Positions 1 through 13,996 of a DNA stretch of 64,000 nt are shown here, one piece after another. The number at the start of each line of letters is the position of its first letter. Position 1 is the stretch's first letter. The stretch covers positions 19,065,674 to 19,129,673 of the forward strand of contig NC_052400.1 of the NCBI RefSeq assembly GCF_009389715.1, written 5' to 3'. The notes under the pieces are model-generated. The model had not been told where the DNA came from, searched no databases, and saw nothing but the letters and a program-made list of their open reading frames with translations. Position numbers and translations under genes: made by a program. Source of the stretch: Phoenix dactylifera. Taxonomy: Eukaryota; Streptophyta; Magnoliopsida; Arecales; Arecaceae.

Positions 1-1788
1 AGTAATGGTGTCCCTCTCGTCAAACCGATGAGATGTGGACGGCTTCCCATCCTTCCCAAAGATCATATCATGTATCAAACCCTTTGCTGGACTGTGATTC
101 TTCATGGAGCTAGCTCTCGCTAACACTTGCTGGTTGAAAGCCCATTCTTGATGCCTTCTGAGAGAAGGGAATCAAAGAGGAGATAAAGGTCAAAATATTA
201 GGGTTTATGTGCCTAGGAATATTTTCTCTCAGGAATTTGGGTAGAGGAAAGAGCTTTACCCAAAGTTGCAGCTCCTGAGATCAGACAACTGTTGGGGCTG
301 CAGGCGATGAAGAAGGCCGTAAAGCCGGTCATCGTCATGGATGCCCCTGGATGGGAAGAAGCCTCCACTCTCCATTCTAAAGGACTGGTGTGCACCAGTT
401 CTTTGGTAGAACATCTCATGAAGGCGACCTCCTCCTCTCAGATGCATGTCCATCGGTGAAATTACTGCGATGAGTAAGTATTAGCCCCAAGCCTGTTAGA
501 TATCCTTTTCTCGTGGAAAGCAAGAATAGACTAATACAGCCGATTTATCATATCTTAGTTTCACGTCGTGCATATTAATTGATCATTTTACAAAAAAATA
601 TTGTTTTCCCCAATCGTTATCAAAATTCTGAACAAATGAAGTGGATCTATAGTGCATGTCGCACAGAACTTTATAATTTGTTAAATTTATGATTATATAG
701 CCCTCACAAATTATCATCTTCTTTAGAGAAAACAAAAAGAATGTGAGAAGCGATCAAACCTGAAGAGATGGCTGACTTTTCTCGCCCAGTATCATCTAGC
801 TTCTTGCTTCGGTACATCTGATCCAAGAAGAGCAGCAGAAAGAATGATCATCAAGGAGGGGAGATATTTATTTAAAGGAAGCACGAACAGTTTCTTTTTC
901 AAGGAAGATTTTTAAGGAAGCAGTAGTTTGACGAAATTGCACACAACCATGAGAGTCGATAGGAATTAGATCCGATTCTCTCTTCCAGGCACCACAAAGT
1001 ATGTTAAGGAGACATCCTTTTAGTTTTCTTTTCCCTTTTCTTACCTGCAAGTGGCTCTTTACATGGGCAATACTGAGTCCCCTCACATTCATCATCTGAA
1101 GAACCAACTTTGGAGTTGCTCCTGCACCATCCATTTCGCCCAGAAAGTAAATACATGACTGAAAAAACGAGAATTAAAAGGCAACAATCTAAAAACGCTG
1201 GTTTTTGCTAAGAAGATGGAGGTGAGAGGCAGCCATCATTTCATCAAATTCACGGCCAGATCTCCAATTTTTTTTCCAAATAACTAAGGTTAATCATAAA
1301 ATTCAGGAAAACGGAGAAGAACTGATGGGGACTTTCGGGATACAAAGAGGAGGAGCTTTACTCTCTTGCCCGCCGAGCCGCTCCACGGCGCGGATGAAGG
1401 ATAGGTGGAGATCAGGTGTCCACCGAAGCCTTGGCATTTTGGAGCGGATATACTGCCTCACGGCGGGCACTCGCTCGCCGCTCCCTCCGGCTGCACCACT
1501 ATTCTCCTTATCCTTGTCGCTGCAATTGTTAGTACTGCTGTTGTTGCTGGAGCTCCCTCCTCCCGCGACCTCCGTCGTGCTCCCCCCATCATCCTCCTCA
1601 TCACCACCTCCCTCCATCTCCCCCTCCTCGCTCCCCTCGGCCACCACATCCTCGTTGAGGTCCAGGGCTGGTGCTGGCTTCTTCCGGCTTGGAGACCGGC
1701 AGCTCCCCACGCTTCTCTCAGTACTCTTCTCGCTCTTCTCCTCATCTTCACAGATCTCCACCACCTTCTTCTCCTTCTCTCTCCCCAT
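1..1788 (-). CDS. GARP/G2-like MYB-family transcription factor, 3' end off window
   Basis: Predicted DNA-binding nuclear regulator. Coding exons on the minus strand read 1788-1362, 1121-1045, 817-760, 464-260 and 157 to the left edge; all joins have GT-AG signals and keep frame. Residues about 110-172 form the single-repeat GARP domain: it opens with VRQYIRSKMPRLRWTPDLH, continues through GGQERATPK across the first intron, and closes with the VKSHLQ-MYRSKK signature across the second. The 77-bp second exon is the usual size for this family. The N-terminus is acidic and Ser/Asn/Gly-rich, with LDLNE at residues 42-46, which resembles an EAR-type repression motif. Past the domain the protein reads HEMFYQRTGAHQSFRM and later HQEWAFNQQ, tails I associate with the Arabidopsis At2g38300/At2g40260-type subgroup (recalled, not searched). 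The start was chosen as the first ATG of the open exon, just downstream of a CT/GA-rich leader. The stop codon lies outside the window, so full length is unknown. Confidence 0.9.
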
Positions 1789-3943
1789 ATTCCCCCTTCC
1801 CCCCTTTCTCTCTCTACACTACCATTTGGCTAGATTGACGGATGTGGATGAATAGGTGAAGAAGAGGGAAGACTCTGGGAACAATGGCCAATGTTAAAGG
1901 CGGAAGAGTACTTAGAATAGGGTGGTGGAAATGATAAAAATAATGATATAATATGGACGGAAGACATGAAGAAGTATTCCCTACATTGACTAGTTTTCAA
2001 TTATTATTCCTTTTTTTTTCTTCCGTGTGTGTACCGGCAAAAACAGCGTGTGAAGAGGAAGGGGAAAAGGAGGATATATAGCTTAATTTAGAGGGGAAAA
2101 AAGGGGAGCGGGGGTTATCAACTGCCCATGGAGGGAAAAGAGACATTAGCTGTTGACACTTGCCCCCAGGTGACAGCAACGTCTTCCAAGTTCTAGCATA
2201 TCTGCGGTATTTCCGCCACCCAGGAACCCCGGCCCTCCTTTGGGTTTGGCTGAGCTGGCTTCTCGTCAGCTGTATATATATAATATATGTATGTACCTAT
2301 GTATATATATGTTGCGAGGATTCTTATCTGCATGGGTCCTAATGTACTCCCTCGTTCGAGTTTTGACATGTTTATCAGGCTAATAGTCCAAATTCAATCA
2401 AATCTAATCAGAAGCACAATGATAAATTTGTGGCTTGCAACATTTCCTAATCTATATGGGTTATGGACCGGATCTACTCTTAGTCTATATGAGTTACAGT
2501 CTGGGTCCACTTTCATACCTCATCTAAGCTACTTGTAGTCCCTGTGGATCAAAAGCTACATCCATATTGATACCATTTGTAACGCCCCAGTACCTGCTCA
2601 AAAGGCTAGTCAAAAGATATTATTTAGATTATTTAATCATGTACAGATATATTGAAGATTTTTTCAAGACATAATTGATGCGAACTAAACCATATACCAA
2701 TGTGAGTCCAAATATAATTATAACTTATTAGTTTAATACTTTTTTTAATATTTTCTTTTCTAACTAACTTTTCAGTTGTTTACTTGTATGTCCTAATTGA
2801 CATAAGTAACCATGTAGCATTGCAGTTGCACCTAGACATCAAATATGATTGGTATAGTCCATTACAAGGTCAGATGTACATATTATTATGAAATTAAGAG
2901 TGTGGCAATCATCCCTGTAATATATCCCTCACAGATATCGAATAAATTTTAATAACAAGAACAACAAATTCTTGCATAAAAAGCTATATATACATGGCAT
3001 TCCATCCGTTCAAAATTAAACCTTTATATTGCTTTGCAGATATAACAACATTTTCTTCAATTCTTCATGATAAAAGGCCTAATATTTGTGAATGGAGAAA
3101 ATACACTACAAAAATGCCGAATCTCAAGAAAGAAGATATAGAAGAAAAAAAATGCAAAACTCCTTGCGGAAATATGATTTATTAAGATTTGATTTTCGGA
3201 AGCATTTTAAAAATTTAAAGTTTGAGGTTCAGGTCGAATTTATAGTTTAGAAATGACAATTAACATTTCAGGTTATATAATTTATATCAAAATATATAAT
3301 AATGACATACCTAAAGAAAATCCACGATATCATGTTGTTGGTTAAAAAAAGCAAAGCCACAATCACAACTAAATCTCAAATATATTTATGACAAGCCCGT
3401 GTCCACCTGCCATAGTGGGAGTTTGGATCCTCTGCGTTGTAGCTTTTGCATGTGAGAAACGTGTGCATGCATGATTCCCCGTCATGTTATCCATCTTAGA
3501 AACGGAAAGGACTCCCTCATTTTAGAAATTGAGACCACCTTAATTGAATGGCAAATATGTAGGTAGTTTCCTGGTACATTGGATTGGAAGATTGTGCAAG
3601 ATCCTTTCATTTTCGAGACAGGCAATATTTCGGTGCCAAGAGTACACCGCAGAGGATTCGGCTTTCCAGAATGGCTGACCCTGGAGAACTCGGCCGTCTC
3701 CCCTTCCAACCCCTGCAGTGATTGTAACCAGTCACTATTCATTTAGAAAAGCTCTCCACCTCTATATTGTTTGTTGAGGTGGGAAGAGAGGAAGATAGCT
3801 TACGACCCACCCGCCCATGCGGCGCCAAACCAACCGTTCCTGAAAAGCGGAAAACGGAGCGCAGAGAATCTGCTTGTAATTTATAAGTCGATGGCGAATT
3901 CACACGTTAGCTCTTCAACTTTTTCACATTGTGCCCCCCCCCC

Positions 3944-3981
<38 letters not shown>

Positions 3982-4062
3982 ATTAACTTGCAATTAATTC
4001 CTGGGGGAACCACTTTCCTCCTAGAAAAATAGGTTCGATCTTCTAGGCCAAGCATATATTTA
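1789..4062. other. Upstream region of the MYB gene and AT-rich intergenic DNA
   Basis: The first 100 bases carry a pyrimidine-rich tract that would be the GA-rich 5' leader of the minus-strand MYB gene. No convincing TATA box could be fixed. At 2578 the sequence TGTAACGCCCC resembles the start of a plant LTR, but no partner end was found. The rest is AT-rich with no supported gene. Confidence 0.5.
3934..3981. repeat. Compound microsatellite C11-(TC)n-(AC)n
   Basis: Three simple repeats follow one another without interruption: a run of 11 C, about seven TC units and about eleven AC units. It lies in intergenic DNA about 80 bp before a MITE. It is probably variable in length between individuals. 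Confidence 0.95.
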
Positions 4063-4256
4063 GGGCTCGTTTGGTTCGCGGAAAGCATTTTTCCTCATAG
4101 AAAAGACTTTCTCATGAAATGTGCGAATCATATTCCCATGCGAATATAACTTTTCTGCCTCTCTCATTTGAAAACTCCAACCAAACAAGAGGCATCTCAT
4201 TATTTTCCTGTTGACTACACTTTCCCTCCTTCTTTTCTCGTGAACCAAACGAGCCC
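4063..4256 (-). mobile_element. Tourist-like (PIF/Harbinger) MITE, 194-bp deleted copy
   Basis: Terminal inverted repeats GGGCTCGTTTGGTTCGC at the left and its complement (CGTGAACCAAACGAGCCC) at the right are flanked by TTA on both sides (4060-4062 and 4257-4259), the 3-bp target duplication typical of PIF/Harbinger elements. There is no transposase, so it is non-autonomous. Its interior matches the 481-bp element at 61042 in the opposite orientation: read on the minus strand, a block about 60 residues long in chance translation is shared between them. It is therefore a shorter, internally deleted relative. Confidence 0.85.
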
Positions 4257-7200
4257 TTAGAGAGACTAATGGGGCAGCGGATTGGGTGGCTGTCTAAATG
4301 GCTAGCTATTCCATAAGCACCATGTGGGCCAGGAAGGGAGAGTTGCCTCGGACACTCCGTGGTATTTTATTTTCTGACTTTATTAGATGTATTCGTACTC
4401 ATAATGTACGAAATACCTGTTTTAGTTTAAAAAAAAGGAAAAATAGGTTTGGATTGTATTTTTCGTGCGAAAGAATGATTGATCATCTTTCGTGACATGA
4501 ACCGTTGAATAGCTTATTGCACATCTCTTAAAGCATTCCAAGTCCTCTTAGTCATTTGTTGCACAGATTTTCAAAACACTATTGCACGATCTAACAGTGG
4601 ATTCATATGAGAGAAGGTGAATTCTTCTTTCGTGCGAAAGATATAACTTTGGTCTAGAGTCTTGAAGTTTTCCTTGCGATGATTTCCGACATGCAAAATG
4701 ATGCCTTTTTCTTAGCTGATTAAGTCTACAGAATGCCTCTCACTTTTCTAACTATGGATTGGTGGAATCCATTAATTGATTCATGGAATGCCAAATCACT
4801 GCCGCATCAACATGAAAAACTGGCTCCATAAGATACAAGCCCGTAATTCAATTTCCAAACAAGATACGTGTCCAATTTGAATGGGGAGTGATTCCTAAAT
4901 TACGCCCTAAATGGGTCATGTTTGAGGGTGAGATATCATGTTTCTGAGTACTTTTTTTTTTATGGGGTCTTGATGATAAGATATTGCATGGTACAATATG
5001 ACATCTTTCTTTTCCTCTGTGTAACTTTCTTAGATCAAGCAAATAATATCTGTTACCGTTCCAACCCTTTGAGCCTATCTTCGGAAGACACGGTTCTTGC
5101 ATGTGGTCAGTTTTAATATCTTCAAATATATTTTACCTGCAAAACCTGGCATAATTTTCTCACTTCCTAAGTTTTAGCGTGCAGTTCTCACTTCTCTTAA
5201 CGAATTATTTTAAATATCAAGAAGTGAAACAGAGGTATCATTTGGGCAACTAAAGGAGGTTGATTGTTTGCAAATTAATGATTCCTCATGAGACAAGGGA
5301 AACAAGTAAAAGAGAAACAATAAGCTAATATAACTTTTGGCAATGCAAGTGTTTATGATGCTTGCCTTATTTACTCTTATTAATTGCTTCTTGTCTAGAT
5401 TTCTCTTTTCTCGCCTTGATCTGATCCCATATTCGCGGTTTGCCAAAATTCCCATACTCTCTATATAGTTTTTGCATACTATATGAACTTGCAGTCATAT
5501 GCAATGCATGGTTATTGAAAAACAAAAGAAAAAGTATGTGTATGGGGATTAGATGCATGGGATCTAATCTAATTTTACCCAAGACGAGTCCGGCTTATTT
5601 TATTTATTTATTTGAGAGATCCAACTAATAGAGCTAGGAGGTAGGTTTGGCTTGAGAATGCAGATTTAGACCAGACATATCATTAGGATTGCATACGTTT
5701 TGCCAACATTGATAACAAAATGTTTTAAAATCAAATCATTTAAAACTCCACAGAATAGCAACCATAATAGACCAATCAAAGCTCCAATTCATTAAGTAAT
5801 GTTGCACTTTCAACATCACTCTCAAAACCATTCATCAGAGGCTATCATTGAAGGGGAAACAGTTCATTAAGTGACATGTCAAATTAAATGAAGTATATCG
5901 AGTAACGTTTCCTAGTTAACAAATACTATATGTCTATGTCACCTACTCACTCATAGACCCGTGAATAACATGTCCAGTTCTTGCTGATACTAAATCCAAA
6001 TTTTTTTTTTTTATGTCTTTCAAATATCTTCACTAGTCCTTTTTTTCTCCCTCACGTTCTTCTCTTCCCATTCCATTTGGTCAGCACCCAATTGAATGCA
6101 GTAATTACACTTCTGATCACAAAATAAGACCCTCTTCTTCTCATCATGCAACATGAACCATCTCCAACCTCCTCCATGTAGGTTATGCAATGCATGAGAG
6201 CATGAAAAAACTACTAATGCCAAAGATTGAGCTGTTACCATCCATGTAGGTTAACACTTTGCTCATGATTCGTCATTTGGATGGCGACATAAATTTTAAT
6301 CTTCAGCCTATCCGATGAAACGAAAACTAATCTATACTTGCAACTCCATGCAGCATGTTTGATGTGAAGGAAAAAATGGAGTGGGGGAGGGTGGGAGAAT
6401 CATTTGGTCAGAAGTGGGACGCTGTGCCGCTCGAAACATGAGATGCTTCCGGAAAATACTCCTCCTGTCTCACTCTCCTACTGGCTACCAACTGTTGAGT
6501 ACTGGTACTTTTGTTCCTTGTCTCGTGGGACAGCTGATATCCTTGGTAAACCGCCGATGGAGCCCGTTATGTTACATAAACTAGTAACCGGCTTTTCATT
6601 ATTACAACTAGTAATTAACATTGGCATGATCTGATTAAACACTTATTGAAGACAGATCTTTGTATCAGCCGGAGGAAATGAGTCTTCTATTTGGTGAACA
6701 ATTATTTTTTTAATTATAAACCGTTACTTTCCATTATAATAATTACTTTATTGCCGGTTAATTTTAGTTTTAATCAAGGTTTTGGCCAAAAATGATCTTT
6801 GGTGAGTGTTTTGACCATCGGAACCTTGGTAGAAACGAAGAATTTTTATTGAGATAAAATGTGATTCATGGTGAATTGCTAACAAGTATAAGATGGAGGT
6901 AGATGGCGAATCTACATGTACCATCATTGTCATCATCGTTATTATTATCAGATAATCAATGGTGTTCAAAAAAACAAAAGGGACAAAATCATATGACTTA
7001 TCTGCCATGACAGTCTAGCTTTTTGTGTGAGCCCCCTTGACAAGAACAAGAGTCCAAGGACTCCCATCCTGCAATTAGTTTGGCTAGGGATCATTTGTAT
7101 AAGTCTACATATCGTAGCCTTGGATTCGGTGGCGACCATTTTCAGCATCCCTCCAAGTAACGAAGTGATATCTTCTGGAATTCACATAACGTTCTACAAA

Positions 7201-8684
7201 TGGTTACATCAAAGAAATTAAATTTACATAAAAAAAAACATTCAAATGGGGGGAAAAAAAAAAAGGAACTCCAATTGTCTACTTTTGTGGCCACTTGCTA
7301 TGATGCAGTGCTAGTGGAAAAATGGAGATTTTTGGTATATTAATTCCAGCAACAAAGGAGCAACGGAGAAATGTATGTTTCTAGCTTGTAAACATGTAAG
7401 TCTCTAACTTGTAAAATTGTAAGTCTCTAGAAACTTTATGTTTCTTTCTTTCTTAGGTTAGAGTTGATCGCAGGACTAAGAAAAGAAAATTGCTAGCACG
7501 AGGCCAATCAGATCTAGAACTTGTCAAGGACTTGAGCCGACTTGGGAACTGTCAATTCTTGTGTCAACTGTCTCGTGCCAAAACAGCCTCATTTTCTGGT
7601 AGGCTTGACTAGTCTTTAAATTATGGTGATGTCTAGATTTTACTTGGTTTACGGTCAAATTTAATTTCACAAAGTAAATAACCTATGGTATACACCTCTC
7701 TTCATAAAATAACAATTAGATCTATGCTATGACATCATTTTCTATGTATGCATACACAAATTGTTACTTTTTCTGAAAATAATGCAGTTTTCTACATTGC
7801 CATGTGAATGGCAGGTGAGTTGCTATATTTTCTCTAATTATTAATTTCTTGATATGTTATTATTATTTTAGAGAATCAATTTTTTTTAAAAAAATAAAGA
7901 ATACTGTAATATGAAATCCATTTCATATCATTATTTCCTTCTTCCTTTTTTTTTTCTTCAAGATAATTCAACATCAACATCTACAAACCTTTCATCTAAG
8001 TTTTGTTCTTTTCTAACATGGCCGCCATATTGTACTGCAAATGTGAATCAAGAACTTCATTTGCAAATAGCTATTTTGTCATATAAACTAAAACTCCTTA
8101 GCATCATTTATTTGGCAAGACTTTAAATTACCTAGCTTTGTGTTGTTGAAAACAAAGAAATTAAAAAAAGAATCATATTGCTTGCCACATTTCAAGGAGA
8201 ATTAATATTTTACATTGTCTGTACGCACAAATATAGTCGTGTACCACACTAATCATCCGATCTCATTCCTATGGGTCCTATTCATCATACGCCCATCCCG
8301 ATGATTGGCCCACATAAACAAAATGAGATGATTGGTGCGGTGCACAACCACATTAGCACATGCAGTGCAGGTTATAATTTTTCTATTGCAGGATCTTTTT
8401 CTTCTGCTCACGATGCCCAACTTCAGATGGGATCTCAATCGTCTATTATAACCTTTATCTTTTCATACCTAACCACCCGCATTTTACGACCACAATGTCC
8501 ACCAAAAGATGATAATATGAGCACTTTGGATTCTAATAGTATTTCTATATTTAATGCTTCCGGGTTTCTTTTCTGAAAGTAACCATGCATGCTTCCCAAA
8601 TTCAAACCTTAGGGAGGTAGACAAATCTGTATCAATCTTCTGCTTTTGAGCAAGCAAACATCTAGATAAATCAGTAACACATCA
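4257..8684. other. Intergenic, no gene seen
   Basis: AT-rich DNA with short A and T runs. Open frames here are all under about 105 codons, lack recognisable domains and lack flanking splice or promoter context. I see no gene, RNA gene or clear mobile element. Confidence 0.5.
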
Positions 8685-8702
8685 TCTCTCTCTCTCTCTC
8701 TC
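8685..8702. repeat. (CT)n microsatellite
   Basis: A short run of about nine CT units in intergenic DNA. Confidence 0.9.
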
Positions 8703-11700
8703 GTTCATGTTCATGAGAGTCCTGGTCATCCAAGTAAGCCCCACTTTAATAATTCTGCTCATCACCAAGGGAAAGAGGGGCTGGTGTAATTAAAAAGTAG
8801 ATAAAGAGTTCACGGGTTAAGGTAGGATTTAGGAACAAGATACAGAAAGTGCAATGCTGGCTCGGAAATTCCAGATACCCCCTTTGAATAATTAGAACCG
8901 ATTGGATTCGAGAAGCTCATGTGACCCTTAGCTTCCTTCGTTTCCCTTTTTCTACTTTTTGACAGCTTGTCGTGGATCTAAGTTAACTATATTCCGTGAT
9001 CAGCTTTATTAGCTGACATCGATTTCTATCTGTCCCAATAAATAGTTACCGTACTGGGTAGTTAAAAGACTTGCATGTTGAAAAAAAAAACATTTCCCCA
9101 TTCACGTCCACATCCATGGGCGTCCGTACTCTTTTTTACAGAAGTATCCATTTTTAACATTCTATGGACGTAGGCGATGATGCTAATAGACCGGATCTGA
9201 CATGCTTTGCCTCTTCTGAGCTGATCCATTCAAGATCTTATTAGATTAAATCGGACTGAGAGCCATCGGAATCTAACCATAGCCTTACTTCAGAATTCAG
9301 ATTCGTCTACGAAAATAGCATATGATTGCCGTTTTCTGAATAAATCTTCCAGCCCAACAATATTACGTCCATTTTTTTTTTCTTCTCTTAAAAATAAGTT
9401 GCACATGCATGTAACACATAATGGTTGAATCATATGTTAGCTAGGTTAGATGCCACGGTTGTAAGATAGCTCGCCAAAATTGACCTGACATTGGTGACAA
9501 AATTCCTCAGCTTGCACGTTGTCTTATAGTTAGCACGCTAATTTAGTAGGCCAATTTGACCCATTCCCTTACTTTAGATAGGTTCAAACTCTTGACCTTT
9601 TAGGATGGTTCAGATCCTCAAGATCTATCTCCTGGGCAACTAAGTCCACCTTTCACGCGCCACATATCTGTGGTAGAAAAAAATTGTTCAAATGAATGAC
9701 TTATCAAATTTGAACTCATGATTTTTCAAGCAAAAAGTATGCTCTTATTCCGACAATTTGGGGCCAACTTTGTGATTCAACTTTTGACATTGCAATCTTA
9801 TTAAGACTACTCTATCATGGCCGACAATTTTGAGTCTTTTTATCAATTTATCAATTTGATCCAATCCTTCTTAGCCTTTTAACACAAATCGTTAGCCGCA
9901 TCATCTCGATGGATGTGGCTTATTGAAAAAAAAAAAGAAAGAAAAATGGAGTAATCCTTCGCAAAATGGTCCAAGTAAGTGTCTCTAATTGAATAGATGA
10001 CTAATTTGACATTCCTGTGTATGAACTTGACCATCCACCAAACTGGTAGATGGACCAGTTTCTCTCCTTACAGTTTGATAGGGTGCTCTGAAGAGGGTGA
10101 CGGGCATTCCTTTTGCTTAATTGGCACACTATGGACCACATTCATGTTAACTTTATGTATCTCAATTTTCGTGCAATGCAAGAAACAAAGACTTGATGTA
10201 CGGGAACAGATCAAGATGGAGTGAAGGAATTAAAGTGGAATGATTTCATGCCACGAGATTTAACAAGCATGAAAATAAAACGGGATGATGTCAACAAATA
10301 GCATCAAGAATATAATAATTCAAGAAATTACATGGAGTCGTTAATAACTTGGGAGCAGAAACTGTAGACCCCATTAAAACGTTTCCAAGTATATAAATCG
10401 CATTCCCTGCCCCCACCAACCTTTCAATTCAATAATTAGAATATTGGCCAACCTTATAATAACATTTCCTTGGTAAACTAATTATTCGGACATATTTCAC
10501 ACATTATTCAGCCACCACAAAGTTCGTCAATGATCGAAGATTTTTTTAAATGGGAACCAGAAAATTATTCGTGGAGATGGGCTGCCGATCACCAAGACAT
10601 AATTAAGGGCAAGGTGACCTGGTTTTGTCCTTGGTCTTACGAGTAATATCTAGCAAGGACAAGATTCGAAGTTAGCGCAGATCTTGGATCATGTCACACC
10701 AACTGTACGTGGCTCTTTTGCCTCCATTATATTCTAGGTTAGAAGTTTAACTTAGAGCTTAGAATTCCAATAGAACCCTTTGCATTCTTGCCGCAAAATC
10801 CATAGCCAATGGAGATACATCGTTTAGTTTCAGTCCATCATGACTCTCAGGGCTCTAAATATTCTTTTTTGAGAAAAGATATAGTATGACCACCACTTGA
10901 TTTACTCAACACCCCCTCTTGACTCAAGTTGGTCGCATCAATTTCCTTTAATTTTTTTACTAAGCCATACAAAAGAAGCCCAATGAGCATGTTGTCACAA
11001 AATAAAAAAAGACATGGCAGCGTACTCGCGAGCAGTCTCCGTATGAGTGGTCTTAAGCTGAAAGAAACATGAGCTCATGATACGTCAACAATTTTGCTTG
11101 TCTTGCTGGTTTGGCACCTAACAGTCGATCCACTTCCTTGGCTAACCAACAAGAGATAAGACCAGCCCAGGTATGAATGCATGCATGCCCTCTTAAACAA
11201 TTGTCATACACATACATATATACATACAGATACATACATACACTCGCACACTTAGCATGTCATGGTCCTCTTTAGAATTATTGGATAGCACATGGAATTG
11301 CCAAGGCTATGATAGGTTACGACGTAAGTGGGGATGCATGTCTATGAAGATCTTAGAAGGACCACTGACTTAGTCGCATGACACGAGCCTTGGACTCGCC
11401 ATGAAACGATGGCTTCATTGGCTACTAATGAATATAAGAACAACGTAGCGTAGAGAGACAGGAGAAGTCATCTTTTTTTAATAAAAGAAGATGGAGGAAG
11501 GGGTTGGTCTGGCAGGCATCGGCAGCTTAATTGATATTCCTTGGGTTCATGCTGAATTCCAAGTCCAGATATACTAGAATTTCTCATGAGGGTGATTATT
11601 TTAGTGCGTCCACACCTCTCGTCCGTGGACTTGGTGACTGAGACTGGCCACCTCCTATCGCTGCTAACTCTGATACAATATATATATATATTCCCTTGCA

Positions 11701-13996
11701 GTTACAAATACTGTCAGATTGTGAACTCATATTGTTAGCTTTTAAGTGTCTTCTTGCCCTTAAACCGTCTATATCATGGGTAGATGGCTAGTAAACGATG
11801 GAAAAGGGAATATCAAGTTGGGAAGGAGAGGGGTTACATGCCATTGGTGGTAGTATGTTACTATCTCTCCTCAAATTGCTGTCAGTATTTCCTACGTCAA
11901 CTAAGGAACAATGAGGTGCAATTTAGTAGGGGTAGTCTCGCATGATACTTTTGTCAAGATTGCACTTCGGGTTGATATTGTTACAATATCAGTTAGCATC
12001 ATAGCTTTAGGTAATGGCAAGGAGATGAAATTGCTTGAAAAAATTACGAGTCAAGATGCCAGAAAGCGGAAAAGATAAAGAGGCTATGGGTTTATTGACA
12101 CGAGTTCTTATCTTGGATCCATGATTTGAAAATAAAATAATAAACCTTGTACCAAAAAAATAAAGCAAATAATAAACCATATCATGCTAACTGTTGACTA
12201 ATAGCAAAAAGTTACAAGTGGATGCAAATAATTAATGGTATCTAGCTAAACCGAAACATGGCTGGATATATATATATATGTGTTGTGTATGTATGTATAT
12301 ATGTTTCCTAAACTAGCTCCAATTTGATCAAGTTGAGATAAAAATGAAAAATAAAAAACATGATTTTATGAAAGGAGTAAATTAGGTTTAATTAGACCTA
12401 AGAACTAACCCAACTCGAACCAAAATGTGTTGTATAACCCAACACAATTCTAATTGGACGAGGACTTGATACTCAAGCTTAACCTCTTGTTCAAACATAT
12501 TAATTCTGGAGCATATTTAACCTGTACAGATCCATAAATGGTATACAAAGTAGACACTTGCTTCACTTTACGAATTTAATTCGTACATCTTTCAAGATTC
12601 TAACAAGTTGAGCTGATAAACTTATTAGGTGTTGGATACCAATAATTAGGACCCAAATTTGATCCAACCTGATGAAGATATGACTCAGAATTTCTCCAAT
12701 CCTACTCCTTAAAAAAAAAACAATAATTTATAGCATTTGAACATTTACTTATGCTGTACAAATGAGATCAGTAATCAAACTCATTCATCATTAATATAGA
12801 TTACAAAGACCATGATCAACTCGGTAGTCTCATCTCAGACAAGTTCACTGCTCAGTCCAGTTGGAAAGTGATGGCCTCAACACTGGATCACATCTTGCAT
12901 GAGACAGCTTTGCCACTCCCATTTAGATCACCAGAAAATTCACCCTACTTCCTTCCCAGTGACATCATGATGATCTGTGTGGCTTTGTTTACGCTAATTT
13001 TATACTCTTTCCGAGTGCAAACAAAGAAGACAGAATACTTCGTGGAAGGAGCCGAGGAAAAAGAAAATCCAAGAGAGAAACGGAGGCAGGCAGGGGTGCG
13101 AATGGTTCGTAATAACTAAAGGATGGGAAGGTTTGTCAGTATTAATGGCAAATTATTCCATCGATGTCCCCTTCTCCGTCGTATTCCCGGACGTCCAACT
13201 ACTTACTTTCCGCGATCCTTTCGCCGGTAGGAAGAGTTCCCGCAGGGAATTTTAGACCGTATGTCGTCGCCCCCAAGATATGGATGGCTTTCCCTCTCAT
13301 GCAAATTTTTTTTAAGGTTATGATGTCAGCCATCAAGCCAGGAGAAGGCCTCGGGAGAAGAGGAGGTCAACCGTTGCAGGGGGAATCGTTTTAGAGGATT
13401 AGGTGACAGGCTACAGGACACCGCAAAACTTTTCTTTTTTAATTTGTCGGGCTAACTTCTTCCCTACTAAAGAATGGTTTTAGGTGCCACGGTCGCCCTC
13501 TTCCGATGTGTCCCGAGAGTGGTGCTGATGTGGTGTTCCGTCAATTCTCTGTATTAAAAATGATCCAATCACTCAGGAATCACACCTATGTATTGATCCC
13601 TTCCCATGACATCTTGAGGGCGATGGACTTGAGATATGTGGAATGCTTGTTAGCATTAGTGTTATGAAAATTCTTTAGGTCAGGAGTCCAATCTTCATTC
13701 CTATATGTATCATTTTTTTTTTGGTTGCTGGTGTCTCTGCAATCTATTACCATTTAACATACTCAGGTGACATTTTGCTCTATAGAGATCAAATTTCCAT
13801 TGTTCTTTCAAGCAGCCATTTGGCCGGCCTTCTTTGTTTTTGATGGTAGTGTTTAGTCACTCTTCCATTGGATCGATTTAAATATCGAGTCCTTGGGTCA
13901 AGTTATTTGGTGATCTCTCGAGAAAATCACTATTTCTATGGTTCATTTTTATTTGTTAGGCTATTCATTTGTCTGGCATGAGATGCTCCCTATTTA
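8703..13996. other. Intergenic, no gene seen
   Basis: AT-rich sequence with short TA runs near 11680 and 12270. A few open frames of 60-83 codons occur (for example 9997-10224 and 12868-13119), but none shows a recognisable domain. Nothing else can be supported. Confidence 0.5.

Noticed and set aside
1325..1855. Plus-strand 176-codon frame
   Set aside because: It is antisense to the GC-rich first exon of the MYB gene. Its Leu/Ser/Pro-rich translation reflects the complement of that exon.
4060..4248. Small protein apparently conserved with a frame at 61005-61283
   Set aside because: The similarity is due to two copies of a non-coding MITE.
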